From assembly GCA_015680685.1 (NCBI GenBank), contig MNCI01003605.1, forward strand, positions 556,437-620,436: a stretch of DNA of 64,000 nucleotides. Direction: 5' to 3'. Below, one piece after another: positions 10,193 to 23,290 of the stretch (within the stretch, counting starts at the first letter, position 1; each line of letters opens with the position of its first letter). Made by a program: the position numbers and the translations under genes. The notes under the pieces are model-generated. The model saw only the letters and a list, made by a program, of their open reading frames with translations, had not been told where the DNA came from and did not search any database. This DNA is from Gnetum montanum (Eukaryota > Streptophyta > Gnetopsida > Gnetales > Gnetaceae).

Positions 10193-13100
10193 ATGTCTTC
10201 TTCTAACAAAAGCAATTCACCACCTAGGGACAATACTAGAGACAGTCGGCAATCAAAAACACATAACCGAAATCTACCAAGTCTTCAACAATATCGAATA
10301 GTCTATACTTATCTCGATGAGTATATTCCAAACTTTACCTTTATCCTCCATCAAGATGAACAGCTGTGATGGAGAGATTTGCAAGGTAACATCGTGTTAC
10401 CTCTGAATTGATCAGTCCCCAACATGCTCCTCCATGCTTTGGCACAAATCGTCATGACTCAGCTCTATGATGAATACGTTATAGGAAAATTTGATACAAG
10501 GGATTATCATCCCACAAAAGCACAACATATGAGGGAATCAAAGCAGGAGAGCCAACATACACTGTTGAAGGGCAAAGAGGTCCCACACATCCTAAGTGAA
10601 ATAGGATATGGTGAACCACTTATAACAAGTTTGCTATCAAAAGATCTTTTCCCTCCTAATGATAATGAGGAGGTGGGGTATTAGAACCTATGATCCACGA
10701 TACATAACCCTAGTTCTAATCCCCGTGAACACCAACTATTCACAGAGGAAACAACAACTCATAATAAGGATGGGCACTTAGATTGTCATCATGATCGGGC
10801 TCGTAGCATCTAAAGAGAAGGTAGGAAGCATTGTCATGGTGATGGTTCTCCTTCTTCTTCTCCTTCATCTCATCACTCACCCTCTCCTTCCACATCTGGG
10901 CGCAGCCATCATGAACATAACGGTGAGGATATATATAGGCAAAATGAGAGACCTCGATGAGAAAGTCGAGAGAGAGGACAAGGGCATGAATGAAAGGAAA
11001 GTAGGGAACAACGAAGACATCACAGGCATCATGAAAGAGATGATCATGACGAGCCCCTACTTACCACTCGAAGTATGCTTGATATAACGGAGGTAGTAAG
11101 AATTTCAACAAGGCATTTAAAACCTAGCGAGATCAAGCATTTAGACATGAACAATATTCCATGCTTTGAAGGGGGATACAAGGTTGATCCGTAGCATCAT
11201 TTACAGGCATTTCACGATGCTTGCGCCTTGTAGAACATAGAGAAAAAGTGGCAGAAACTAAAGTTGTTTCCCAATACACTCACCAAAGAAGCAGAGAGTT
11301 GGTACCAGTCCTTACAATTGGAAACCCTTAGGAGATGGAGTACGATGTTAGAACTATTCAACGATAAATATCAAACGTACTCCAGAGTGTCTAATTTGCG
11401 TAAGTAGATCCAACGATGGAAGCAAGGTACTCATGAACCCTTGGATGCTACCATGGGCCACTACTATGCATTGTTACATCATTGCCCAAGCCATGGTTCC
11501 ACACAGTAGGATCAACTCTACCACATCGTGGATGGGCTAAGACATGAAACAAGGAAAACCCTTGGGACTTATGCCAAAGGATGACTATCAGAACTTAGAG
11601 CCCATGATGTTCATCGCTTGTTCGAACAAGTAGCAAAAGAAGAAGGTGAGCTATGAAAAAGACAGAGTGTGGAAGAATACAACCGTGATCCCTCCCTTCA
11701 GAAGAAGGGAGAAAAATTTTGTAATGAAGAGGATGAGTCACCACTCGAAGAGTTGGTGAACAGAAAAACCTTGCTGATTCAAAAACTCACAACAAAAGTA
11801 TCGACTAACATGGATCAATTGTGGGATTTCTTACACTCCAGACTTGAAACTGTCTTGAAAATTGTAGAGGAGTGTAAGGAGGAACGAAGTAGTGATAAAG
11901 GTAAGACAAAGTGAAGAAATTCAGGCCCTGCACATAATAAGGATAAGGGAAAATTACTATCTCTGATGAAGTTGTGGATTTAGACACAGACGATGACAGT
12001 GGATGTGAGATCTGCCAATATGAAAATCCTAAGGGATGTTGTCCAATCATCTCACATCTACAAGAGTCTGGGGTGTATGCACTTAATCCGAGAATTAACC
12101 AACGGCAAACACCCCGAAGGTTACCTTATCCCCAAGGTAACCCAAGGTAGTTCCACCAACCGTTAACGTACTATCCAAGTGGAACTCCACCACAACCCAT
12201 CGGGCAGCATCAGTAGTGGTAATACCCACAATCATGGGGGATGCCACCATCGAAACAACAATACCCTTACCAACAACCTGATCCTTATGGCTATTATGTG
12301 TAGCAGCCGATTTCTCCAAGTGACTCTATGAGTCACACAACTTCCCAACGTCACTACCAAGTTTGGGAGTACTTTAGGAGGACTTCTTCTCCTCTGGGAG
12401 ACATTACACATACTTACCATCCTCCAACTCCATCCACATGTCTTCCACTAGTAGTTCCCACAACACCTCCTTTTCCAACAATGCAAGGAAAACTCCCTAC
12501 TCAACCGCAGCAACGTAACGTTGCGAGAGCTATAAATATCCAACCCGCTGCTGGTTCTGAAAACTGTAAAAAGGGAAGAACTTTCTTCAGAACCAAAATC
12601 CCAGACAAGCTCTCACAACAACAAGCGGTTGAGTCCACAACCACTCCTCCACCATCTAATACTTCGAAGCACCCTTCAGTCCAACATATCTGTACGCATA
12701 CGGTTATGTTAACGCATACTGTAACCGACTGGATCAAGATAGGCCACCTTCCCAGGAAACTAACTAATCCTAGAAGCTCCTTAATCTATTTACAAATTGC
12801 CAGGAACACATCACATAAGGCTCTTCTTGACTCATGTTCTGAAGTCAACTTAATTTCATGAGAAATGTCTCAAGCCTAGAACCTACCCCAACTTAAGAAG
12901 AGCAAAATTCAACTAGAGTTGGTAGACCATTTCATCGCCATTCCCTTGGGATTGGTGGAGGACATTGTCACTACTATGTGTGGTTGGTCTTACCCAACTG
13001 ACTTCCTAGTGATAGAAGTTAATAGCAACAACGGGGGCTTCCCAATTATAATGGGAAGGTCATGGCTAAGTACAATAGATGCGTACCTAGGGATTTGTAA

Positions 13101-13490
13101 TCTTTCCTTGCAAATATTTAAGATAAATATTTATGAAAAGATCAAGAAGAAGGAAGTTCCATGCATCACATACAGTGACTCAGAGGATGATGACATGGAA
13201 GAATGTTCAGCATCTCTTCCATGTAATCAGTGTTTCCAAGAAACACAAATTCAAAGGTGCTTGTATGTAGTAACCACAAAAGTAGTGGACACCCCATGGT
13301 TGATAGCTACTAGAAAGAGCAACCCAATATGCATTGAATGAACTGAGGAAACAACTCATGTTAACAACGAATGCGTAGACACATTGGAGCATGAGCGTCG
13401 CCAACTTCCACCCCTTAATCTAAGGACATCAGTGGGGAGAAGTTGGAAACTTTTACGAAATTCAAATAGATGCTCATTATTTTGGATCTC
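10193..13490 (+). pseudogene. gag-protease of internal unit 2
   Basis: The ATG at 10193 opens the same MSSSNKSNSPPRDN start as unit 1. The next conserved block (DEYIPNFTFILHQDEQ) runs to a stop near 10370. Open pieces follow at 10424-10684, 11669-11914, 12328-12861 and 12919-13341. The gag Cys motif near 12005 reads CEICQYENPKGCC. The protease is complete in length here: ALLDSCSEVNLIS at about 12820-12860 has DSC in place of the usual DSG active site, and the flap-side blocks VTTMCGWSYPTDF and IIMGRSWLSTIDA lie at 12965-13080. Premature stops and the altered active site make it inactive. Sequence runs from protease straight into the 3' block with no RT. Confidence 0.8.
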
Positions 13491-15497
13491 TCCCTTACAC
13501 TTCAGTAATGGGGGAGATGGCCACCTATGTTGATCATTGGAGGCCCTCATTTCTTTTTAGTTTTAGTTTTACAAGATTTTGTTTTACACATTTTTGTCTT
13601 ACACATTTTTGTTTTACAAATTTCTTTAACTTATCTTGTTTTTGTTTTACACATTTTTTTAACTCTTCTTGTTTTTTTTTTACAAATTCCTTTAACTCTT
13701 CTTGTTTTTTTTTACACCATCATTATACTTTTCCATTTTGTGTGTGTGTGTGTGTGTGATCCACCTTGTAATTTTTTCATCCAATAAGTGTTCTTCATAA
13801 TGGTATAAACTATTTTCTTATTGATTGCCAATGTTTGGTTTTTACCTTTAAGTCATGATGGTTATACTAAGGTATGTTTCTTTTGATATGGCAGGAAATG
13901 AGTTCACTTCATCCATCCATCCACTAGTTTCTATGGTCTCTCTCGGCTTGGAAATGTGCAGTCCCTTTTTTTAATAAGAACTTTAACGAACCAGTGACTG
14001 GGCACTTCTCAAACTAAGGAAGGACTCAAGGTTTGACAAGGGTGTGACTTTAAGGAAACTTGATGCTTTTGTGTTGGCAATTCTCTTGGGTGCTTGGATG
14101 TTTTCTTCTTGAGTTTTCTTATTGTTCCGATGTTACCTAATTATTGGAAGCTGAGACAATAAAAATAAGAAGTCTTTGCATGGTCTGGTTCTCATGCATA
14201 AAAACACAAAACACAAAAACAAAAAAAAATTGAAAAAAAAGTTGAGAATTCAAAGAACACCCCTTAGACAAAATAATTCCTTGGGCTACAAGAACTGGTT
14301 ATGGAACCAAAAATGTTCCCTCTAACTAAGGCCCTTCTCGCTTCCCATTCTCTCCTCCTTGTTTCTTCGGAATGGTGGTGACTCTTGGGGGAAGAATTTT
14401 TATTATTCAAGGGGATGGATTAACTAGATGCATTGATGCGAAGTCACTAGATGTGGTTGGTTTGAGCCCGAAGTTGGAATGAGATTTGCCAAGTCACATT
14501 AATCATGAAACACACAAGGGGCTGTACAGCACCTTGTTCTTGGGATTCCATTTCATTCTCTTCTCTCCATCCTTCTTTCCATTATTCAGCTCATTGTCGG
14601 TTGTATCATTAGTTTATATTTTGGTAGATACATTGTTTTCTTTTTGGTAAATTCTTGTGGTTAAGACTTTAACTCTTGTTCCAAATGACATTCCCAGAGC
14701 CGATGGACTCTTTGAATGTGGGTTTGTCAGGGCATTAAGGGCATGAGCCTGCTTTGGGGAGGACCCACTAACATTCCTATTTGGTTCACCAGTTAATTTA
14801 TTTTCCCTTAACATTTTTGCAATCCATTTTATTTTGTTCATTTCCATCTTGACATCCATTTCATCAATGTCTTAGTTGTCTCTTTTTATCTATCTTTCTT
14901 ATTCCTTTTCTTTATCCATTCTCACGCTATCAGAGGTTCACAATTAGTCATGGGGGTATGGGGCCTGATTTCCTTGATTTTCTCCTAACCCCTACACCTT
15001 TGGTAGTCATCATTAATATATCTCTAGATCTGTATCATCCATACCACAACTCAGCCAATAGACCTTTCACCAAAGCGAGGTATTAATTACATGATGATTC
15101 ATTTACCCTGGATAATAAAAGACTATGTTGTGTGTGCAGATGGCGATCATGCAACAACATACTAGATCTAGAGGGAGCACTTGGAATGGAGCGGCGCTGA
15201 AGTAGCTGCAAGGAGCAAGATTGATAACGCACTTACGGAGTGACAACGAAAGACACAATCTTGGCATTGGCAAGAGAAACACTTCTTTCTCTCTTCTCTC
15301 TCAGCTGTCAACTAAGGCCTAATGTCAATGTAATAAGGTGTTCACCCTTGTTGTCATGAACACCAGTTTTGTCAAGTCTTGTAATGATGATCCATTCACA
15401 TGTCATCCAATTAGTTTCCTTTGAGTTAATAATCCCATACCTTCCCAATATTATTATAATGAACTCGAGGATGAGTTTTCATTTAATCATGGGGGTA
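13491..15497 (+). other. 3' non-coding block of internal unit 2
   Basis: It is collinear with 7191-9197: T-rich TTTTGTTTTACACA repeats (13560-13720), a short GT run (about 13738-13758), GGAAATGAGTTCACTTCATC near 13895, and GGCCCTTCTCGCTTCCCA near 14330. ATGGGGG motifs lie at about 13507, 14949 and 15489. No gene is recognised; ORFs inside it are shadows. Confidence 0.7.
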
Positions 15498-16338
15498 TGA
15501 TTGGCTGCGATATTTCATGGGCCATGATATCGCATATGCGATATTGTGGCCATCGCGATATCACATTCTCGCCCACGATATTGCATACGTGATATCGCGG
15601 TGCGCTGTCATATCTATAAATAAGAGGTGGCTCTCCCTTGTTTCATCATCCTAGGCTAGATAGTAGGGAAACTTTGGCAGATTGATCACTCCAAAGATAG
15701 AATATTTTCCATGTGCCCATAGTAGGAGTCCTAAAGTGAACAGATCTTTATTCGAGCAAACATTGTACTTGAACACAAGTTTGTGTACGGTAATAAAGAT
15801 GAGCTTCTTGGATAAACCTTGCAGTGCATGGAATAGGCTAATTAGGATTTTATTTACTATTATTTATTACTTGTTATTTATTATTTGTTATTTACTACTT
15901 TCTCTCTCAACCCTTCTCTCCTAGTTAAGTGCCTCAGTATGACCACTTCGAGCACGTGCGTTATGCGTGGTGATCCCAGCAATGACTAGTGTTTTGTAGC
16001 CACGGTTGCATCGGTTCAGGGTGTGTACGATAACTGGGAACGGATGCTAACGCTAGGTAATTTAGAATTAGTTCATTAGTTAGAGTTAGTAATTAGTTTC
16101 TCAACCCTTCACCTTGTTAGCATAGGAGAGAAAAACATAAAAAGCTATAAAAATCATATACCTCGGACTTACTTAACCATACATCGTGACAACTACAAGT
16201 AAGTCTGGGAAGACAACAAATGATTAACCCTAAGTGTTCCATGGGAGTGTAGGCACTTAGCTTGCAGAGTTCGACCAGATCACGTGTGCTATGCTCGTAT
16301 TTGTATGGTTGAGTGTAGGGGCATCTCGCCACTCATCA
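15498..16338 (+). repeat. LTR 3 of the tandem array
   Basis: It starts TGATTGGCTG after ATGGGGGTA and ends CACTCATCA. GATATCGC-type motifs lie at 15525-15600, and the TATA box TATAAATA is at 15615-15622. It is followed by the TSD rather than a primer-binding site, so it is the terminal LTR. Confidence 0.85.
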
Positions 16339-16343
16339 ATCAT
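16339..16343. other. Target-site duplication, right copy (ATCAT)
   Basis: It matches 3111-3115 exactly. At the two inner LTR junctions the base after CATCA is T of the primer-binding site, so this ATCAT is not internal sequence. Confidence 0.75.
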
Positions 16344-17094
16344 TGAGATGTAAATACATTAAAATAATCTTCTAGAAATACATGGAGCTAGATGATTTCT
16401 TTTACTAAATTTTAAAATCTAAGTTTCACTATGATTAAGCAATTTCCTTCACATTTCAAAACTAAAAAAATATAGAATGATTGCTACTATTCAACTTCCA
16501 AGTTTTGAACTTACTACAATTCAATTTTTTTAGCTTTACCATGTATTGTTCTTTTAGTTTTCCTTTATTTTTCTTCTATAATGTATTACAAATATTTTAA
16601 ACATAATACAAATACACTCCAAGATATATACTCCAATTATTATTGATAACTCAATATTACTCATGAGAATCAAATCCATAACTTGTAGCATTCAAATTAA
16701 GAGTCTTACCACACAATTTAAAGGTAGCAAGTATGTATGTGTATATATATTAAATGCTTTATTTTCATTTTTCATATATTAGTATGTAGTACAAGAGAGA
16801 GAACATTGTGAGATGTCGAGTTTAAAACACTAGCTTAATTATATATTAAATATATATACCTCTAATTTGGTTCAGAAAATTTTGCAAAAATAAAGTTTCA
16901 GTTTAGTTTATCTATTGTATTAAAAATTATCCAAGTTGCCATTTTACTAAATTCTATTAATTTTATAACAAATTCTGTCAAATCTCTATGATTGCATGAT
17001 GAGAAGGATAACTAATTCCAAGTTTGGTACTAAATCTTGTGCTACAAAATATTTTGAGTTTTCATGGATTTTTATTTCCATACATACTCCTAGG

Positions 17095-17232
17095 CCCTTT
17101 CAAATTTTATTCCCTGTGTATTGCAATAAGAAGACATAAATATAGAAGCCATATATTGCTTGTACCCTTTTTAATTTTATTTCTTATGCATTGCAATAAG
17201 AAGACATAAATATAGAAGCCATATATTGCTTG
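17095..17232. repeat. 70-bp tandem duplication
   Basis: Two adjacent copies with a 70-base period share an almost unchanged core (TTGCAATAAGAAGACATAAA and onward to CCATATATTGCTTG) at 17121 and 17191. The near identity suggests a recent duplication. Confidence 0.8.
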
Positions 17233-17249
17233 GAGCAAATATGATCATA

Positions 17250-17430
17250 TTATGATGAAATATTATTTAGCACTATAGATAGGCTCTCATTGGAATGTTA
17301 TGGATGAAATATTATTTACCATTACTTATAAGTTCTCCCTCTAGAATTATATATAGAATATTATTTAGCATTACTAATAAGCTCTTCTTGGAGCATTATG
17401 AACAAACTATAATTTAGTGTTTTCAATAAA
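17250..17430. repeat. Degenerate ~48-bp tandem repeat, four units
   Basis: The motif ATATTATTTAGCA recurs at about 17259, 17308 and 17354 and in weaker form near 17405, each followed by a GCTCT-type and a GGA-TTATG-type segment. It directly follows the 70-bp duplication. Confidence 0.6.
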
Positions 17431-17912
17431 TGATTGGTAGGTTGCCTCTTGGTCAAAATAAAAATTATGATAAGAAAGGTATGTAGATTAACCACCTCCT
17501 TATTAGTTAAGGACAAATTATTGATTTTTTTGTGATTTTATTTATTTTTCAATGCAACACATTAGTAATACATTATAAATTTAACATTGAAGTGGCTAAA
17601 GAGCAATTTTATAACAAATGGGATTCTTTTTATATACTAAAATATATATTTTAATGTTAAAGGTATAAATAATTAAATTATAATTTATTTTTTGAATTCC
17701 AAGTCATATTTAACTAATTTCTGACAAATCAAGACCACTTAGCAACATAACAAGTAACTTAACTTCCTGACATGACTATTTTTCTAAATTTTTAAATATT
17801 GAGTAGTATCAACTACTGTCTACTTTCCTTCCTTATCTATCCACCCTCTAGGAAAAAATATGGTAGAATAAACTTTGACTCTTAAAAAAATTATTAACTA
17901 ATGAAAACATGT

Positions 17913-18724
17913 TGATGAGTGGCGAGGTACCCCTATGTCCAACCATACAAATCACTAAGGCATTACGTGCGATCCAGTCAAATTCTGGGGACCTATAGTT
18001 ATCTAATGCACTAGCTCTTCTAGGAAGTAAAATAGGCATTGAGAATGTTCGTTTTCTTCCCAACTATACTTGTGAGGTTCAAGGATATGATTTAAGTGTA
18101 ATTGAGGTATATGATTTTTCTTATTTATATTTTATAGATTTGGTCACTTCCAAAAAGAATGAAAAGTAGAGTAATTTAAAATCTAATTCACTATTGTCTA
18201 TCTAACCTAATACAAGTAACCACCCCACTTTCCTGAACACATTTTGGCAGTTAGGCTACCAAACATTAAGCATTGCTGGGTTACCAAGTACTATATGAAT
18301 GCTTAAAGTGGTCATGCTTGTGTTTATTAACAATTGGAAATAAATTTCTTAACTCAAGTGCATTCAAGTAAAAATCAAGAAAGTAAAATGCATTAAAGAA
18401 TATATTAATTTATTCTCAATGCTGCAAGGATTTTCAGAAGAGTTCGTTTATTCTCGTCACACTAATGTGCTCAGGTACATCAGTGCTTGAATAAAGAACC
18501 ATACACACTTAGACTTCTTCTGTGGACACTTAGAAAATATTCTAACTCTAAGGAAAAGAAACAACAATAGCTTTGCTACTTTAACTAAGAAAGACCAAAA
18601 AATGACCATGAAAACTAGAGCTCAGGCATGGTATTTATAGCCTTGGGGTATACACCTTAACATTGCATATGCAATGTCGCATCAAGACCTCAACATTGTA
18701 GCTAACATAAAATGTGACTCATCG
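17913..18724 (-). repeat. 3' LTR of the minus-strand element
   Basis: On plus it starts TGATGAGTGGCGAGGTACC and ends GACTCATCG, the last base worn from A. It matches 36736-37544 throughout. A TATA box (minus strand CTATAAATACC) lies near 18633-18643. The polypurine tract follows at 18725-18736 (minus GTCATGGGAGTA). Confidence 0.85.
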
Positions 18725-20640
18725 TACTCCCATGACTAAATGAAAACTCATCCTCAAGTGTAGAAAATGAGAAACAAGTTCGTTATAACATAGCAGATTG
18801 GGTAGGTATCTGATTATTAACTGACATTACAAATTAACTCAAATGAAAAAGATAGACTTTGAGTGCCCAAGTGTACAGAATTACAATTTTTACAAAATGG
18901 GATGTTCATGATAAGAGAAGTGAACACCTTGGATAACATTGACATCCAACACCTCTTGGCAGCAAAATAATTAAAGAGAGAGAAGAGATCCTTCAATCAT
19001 GAGCGATCCTCATNAGGTAAATTAGACAAGCAGTACAGTAAATTGAAAAAACATTTAACACAATGAAATATTTGAAGAGGGTTTAAGAAGTCACAATAAT
19101 GAAAAGAAAAGTTCATTGAAAACTATTGTGAAGATGTGTACAATTAGATGTCATTGATGGAATAAACAAAAGAGAGTTTGATTGTAAGAGTATCTAAGCG
19201 TAAAGAACTTAACTAACCTAACCAAGAGATATGCAATTAGGTCCTTATCAAAGAAAGCACAAGCCTTTTATGCCCTTGCATAACTTCAAACTAAAGAGTT
19301 TGTGGGCTCCATGGATGATTAATTATTATATAAGGTTAAGTAAAAAAATCCAAAAAAAAACTAAGTAATAATCTTGACACCTCAAACCAAAACATGAAAC
19401 TGGCAATGAGGTGAGACATGGAAAACGTAGATGGATGAGAGTGTGTGTGGAATGAAGTTCCTAATTATGATCACATGAAGCCCCTTGTGGATTATGTGGT
19501 GAAATGACTTAATAGGATCCATCCCTAGTATAAACTAAAACCAACCATGTTCAGTGACTTCATGTCATCATTCTAAGACCAATTCATCCTTTGAGACATA
19601 AGAGTGCTCTCATAAAACAACCACCATTCCTTATTAGAGAAGAAGTAGGAAGTGAGGAAGGGCCTTAGTTAGAGGGGGCTAGTCCCATAACCAGTGTTTG
19701 TAGCCCATTTATTCTATCTAAGGGTGTGCTTTAAATTCCCATTTTTTTGTTTTTTTATCATTTTTTTGAAATGAAAATCACACCATGCAAAGACACATGC
19801 ACTTATTTTGTCCAAAGGATGTGGTTTGAATCCTCATCTTTTCTCCCTTTTTTTTTTCTCTTCTTAATGAGAACCACATCATGCAAGGACATATGCATTT
19901 ATTTTGTCTAAGGGATGTGCTTTGAATTCTCATCATTTTTTTTCTTGTTGAGAACCACACCATGCAAGGACTTATTCAACTTTCTTTTATTGGATGACAC
20001 AGTAAGAAATTCATGAAAACACACATGCACCCAGGAAAACAGAAAAGCACAAAGAATACTGAATCCCCTTGAAGCCACACCTTGTTCAAACCTTTGAATT
20101 CTTCCCAATTCTAGAAACTACCAAAGTCACAAATTTATTAGAGTTTTATTAATGAAAAAGGAACTGCATATTTCCAAAACAAGGAAAACCATAGAGTTGT
20201 GGATGGGTGCATGCTATGAACTCACTACTTGTTACATGAAAATAAACCATGTACTAATTATTTGTAATGAAATTCAAAACTAGAAACCAGACATGAACAA
20301 TCAAAAACAAATAGTACATACCACCATCAAGTAACGCATTACCAATGTACCTGGAACTTATTAATAAAAAGTTAGAAAATCACACCAAATAAAAGAAAAT
20401 ATAAAACAAAGCATAAAATGTTCATGAAATATCAAATGTACTAACAATGGTGTAAAAAAAATTAGAAAAGATTAATAACATAAAAATAATCAAAATAAAG
20501 AATGTGTAAAACAAAAAAGTTTGAAAAACTGAGGAGTCGCTTGTATGATTAGCATGAGTGGCTATCTCCCCCATGACTAAGTTGAAAGGAGGACATCCAA
20601 AATATGGATTGCGGTTGTCCATCGGATGAGGTTCTTGTTG
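18725..20640 (-). other. 3' non-coding block of the minus-strand element
   Basis: It is the same block as at 7191-9197 on the other strand: the GGCCTTAGTTAGAGG segment near 19665, GAATTTAAAGCACACCCTTAG-like sequence near 19725, and the pol-proximal CCCCCATGACTAAG motif near 20570. The N at 19014 marks a gap of unknown size. The ORFs at 19778-19963, 19908-20108 and 20422-20622 are part of this block, not genes. Confidence 0.65.
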
Positions 20641-20649
20641 TGTTAGCTA

Positions 20650-21770
20650 GTGTATGCTCATGGAAAGGTTTAATTTATTAGATGTTGACTAGCTATTTCT
20701 TATTTAGACTCTCAAGTTTATAGATCATCATGGCCCTTGAAGGAAAAGTTTCATAAATGATGTAAGGTCCTTCCCACAATGTTTGAAACTTAGTTCGTTG
20801 AGGTACGTGTGTGGGATTCTAGTAAAGAACCTTGTCTCCCAGTTGAAATTTGACTTTTCTAATTTTTAGGTCATCATGCTTTTTGTTATAGGCCTTGTGC
20901 AACTTGTTAGATGATAGGGCCACTAATCAATTTTCATCTAGCAGGTTGAGATTCATTAGTTGTTCTTTTTGGGCTAGACTCAAGTCAAGGTCAAGATCAC
21001 AAGCTATCGAAAGTGTATAGAGTTCAAATAGAATAAGAAGTGTTAGTAGTTTTTTTGTACACAAGCTTATAGGGAGAGTAGCCTATAGGAAGTTTCCAAG
21101 TTGAGTAATAGGCCCAAAGGGAATCATTCAATTTTTTGCTCTAGTCCTTCCTATACTTGCTAACAGTTCTTGTTAGTATCCTTGTGATTTCCCTATTGGT
21201 AACCTCAACTTGACCATTAGCTTGGGGATGGTAAGGTGTTGTGAGTTTATGTTCAAACCCCAAGCATTGCATGAGCTTTCAAAAAGTACTTCCTATAAAG
21301 TGAGTTACATTCTCAAAAATTAATTCATGTGGCATACCAAACCTATTTACAAAATTTTGTTGTATAAACCAAACAATAGTAGAAGATGTACAATCAATGA
21401 CAGCTGCTTCTTCTACCCATTTCGTATAATAGTCAACGGTAACTATGATGTACGCCTTTCCATTTGACATGGGTGTGATGGGATCCATGAAGTCAATACC
21501 CCAAATGTCAAATGGTTCTAGTGGTTGAATCCATTGTTGAGGTTTCTCCATTCGAGTAGTCATTCCACCATCTCATTGGCATCATACACAAGAGTAGACA
21601 TAATGATAGGCATCCCTAAAGAGTGTTAGCCAATAGTACCCTACCATCAGGATTTTAATGGCCATTTGTCTCCCAACATAGTGTCCTCCATAAGGACCTT
21701 CATGAGCATCTTAGAGAATGCATAGTTGATCAGCATTAGGGACACACCAATGAACCAGGCCATTGGCACA
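20650..21770 (-). pseudogene. Integrase of the minus-strand element
   Basis: Integrase would join element DNA to the chromosome. The zinc-binding part (about 21590-21760) keeps DAHEGPYGGHY and GYYW but its CxxC region contains a stop. The core (open at 21279-21563) shows EPFDIWGIDFMDPI and VTVDYYTKWVEE with the first catalytic Asp. The second catalytic Asp block reads IFENVTHF where ISDNGTHF is usual, so Asp is replaced by Glu; the catalytic Glu survives in ANGQVEVT. The C-terminal part (to about 20700) is stop-ridden. Confidence 0.8.
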
Positions 21771-22029
21771 CACCTTGTAGAGGTATCCATTGATTTCCAT
21801 GAAGTGCTTTACCTCATGAATAAATTGTTATTTCTTTTGGTGATCCAACCCTTGTGGTATCTCTTGAGTTATCAGATAGGTGAGAATGTTATCATACCAT
21901 TTTGGGTCTTTGGGCATCTATTCAGTTATAGCCCTAGCAAAGAGAAGTTCATTAGAAAACATATCAGATAATGGGCTTTCTTCCTCTTTGTTGTTCCATT
22001 GCAACTGAGATAAGTGATTAGCCATCACA

Positions 22030-23290
22030 TTCTCAGTGCTCTTTCAATCTACCATCATGAGATCAAATTCCTGCAAGATCACCAACCACCATATGACATA
22101 GCAACTCACCATTGGCTTATTCATTAGTAAGTGAATGGAACTATGATCTATGTGCACAAACACCTTGTATCCAGGCACATAATGCCTGAACTTTTCTAGA
22201 GTAAACATCACCGTTATCAATTCTTTTTCTAAAGTGGTGTAGTTTAGTTGTGCACCCACAATACTTTGGCTAGCATAGTGGATGTAGTATGGATGTTTCT
22301 TGTCATCTAACTACATCAGCATAGATTCCAAGGCATAATTTGATGCATCTATCATGATGTGAAATGGCTTGAACTAGTCAAGTGCTTGTAGGATTGGAGT
22401 TTCTACAAGATTTTCTTTCAATTTCTGGAATTCTTTCTCACATTTTTTCGTGCAAGCAAAGAGAGCATCTTTCTTTGTTAACTTAACCAACGATTTTATG
22501 ATCTTAAAGAAATTTTCTATGAATTACCGATAGTGGCAAGTATGTCCAAGGAATAATTGAACATCTTCAACTATTTCTGGCTAGTAGGTTATTCCTTGAA
22601 TGACCCTTATTTTTTCAGGGTCCACCTCAATTCCTACTTGTGAGATTCTATGTCCTAGTATAATGCATTATTAGACCATGGAGTGACTCTTTTTCCAATT
22701 GATTCATAAGTTGGTTTCAACACATCATTTTAGAACTTGCTCAAGGTGGTCTAGGGATTGCTCAAATGTAGCTCCATAGGTGGAGAAGTCATCCATGAAA
22801 ACTTCCATACCACTACCAATCTATTATTGAAAAATGCTCAGGACTAGGCATTGAGATGTGGTAGGAGCATTACATAGACCAAATGAAATCTTGTGATATG
22901 AAAAAGTCCCTCAAGGACTCATGAACATTATCTTTTCTTGGTCTTTCGATGCAATTTGAATTTGGTTGTAGCCACTATAACCATCTAGAAAGTTGTAGTG
23001 GCGATGCCTAGATATGGTGTGGAGCACCTAGTCAAAAAATGGCAACAAAAAATGATCCTTGAATGTTACCATATTCAGTAGCCTAAAATTGAATGCAAAC
23101 CTACCACTTTCCATATTTCTTCGACATAATCACAAGTGGGCTAACACACTTGCTATTTGTAATGGGATAGACCATCCCCACCTCAAGTTTCTTGATTTCC
23201 TCCTTGACAATTTGCTTCAATTTGGGGTTCAACTACCTCTATGGATCTCATTTTGGCTTCATAGTTAGGTCGGTGCAGATGTGATGCTGG
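22030..23290 (-). pseudogene. Reverse transcriptase-RNase H of the minus-strand element
   Basis: RT copies element RNA into DNA and RNase H removes the RNA strand. Reading leftward from 23290: NHPHL-type entry, DGYSGYNQIQIASKDQEK near 22950, FGLCNAP near 22880 and the active-site MEVFMDDFS near 22800, all recognisable. The RNase H part (open at 22044-22259) has GAQLNYTTLEKEL, FRHYVPGYKVFVHIDHSS and a catalytic-type Asp. Many stops and some frameshifts occur, yet the FMDD core is unchanged. Confidence 0.8.

Larger units (their letters stand above)
3116..16338 (+). mobile_element. Three-LTR tandem Ty3/gypsy array, gag-protease only
   Basis: The order is LTR (3116-3936), internal (3937-9197), LTR (9198-10054), internal (10055-15497), LTR (15498-16338). 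The outer ends are flanked by the same 5-bp duplication. Both internals have a primer-binding site, gag and a retropepsin, then jump straight to the 3' non-coding block; RT, RNase H and integrase are absent. The two internals are alike over their whole length (about nine bases in ten by eye). The shared TSD suggests one insertion that gained a second unit by unequal recombination between LTRs. It is non-autonomous; its enzymes would have to come from relatives such as those at 24.5 and 45 kb. Confidence 0.8.
16344..17907. other. AT-rich spacer, no gene seen
   Basis: About 1.56 kb of AT-rich sequence lies between the array and the next element. I see no protein domain. It holds the two local tandem duplications listed separately. 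Confidence 0.5.
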
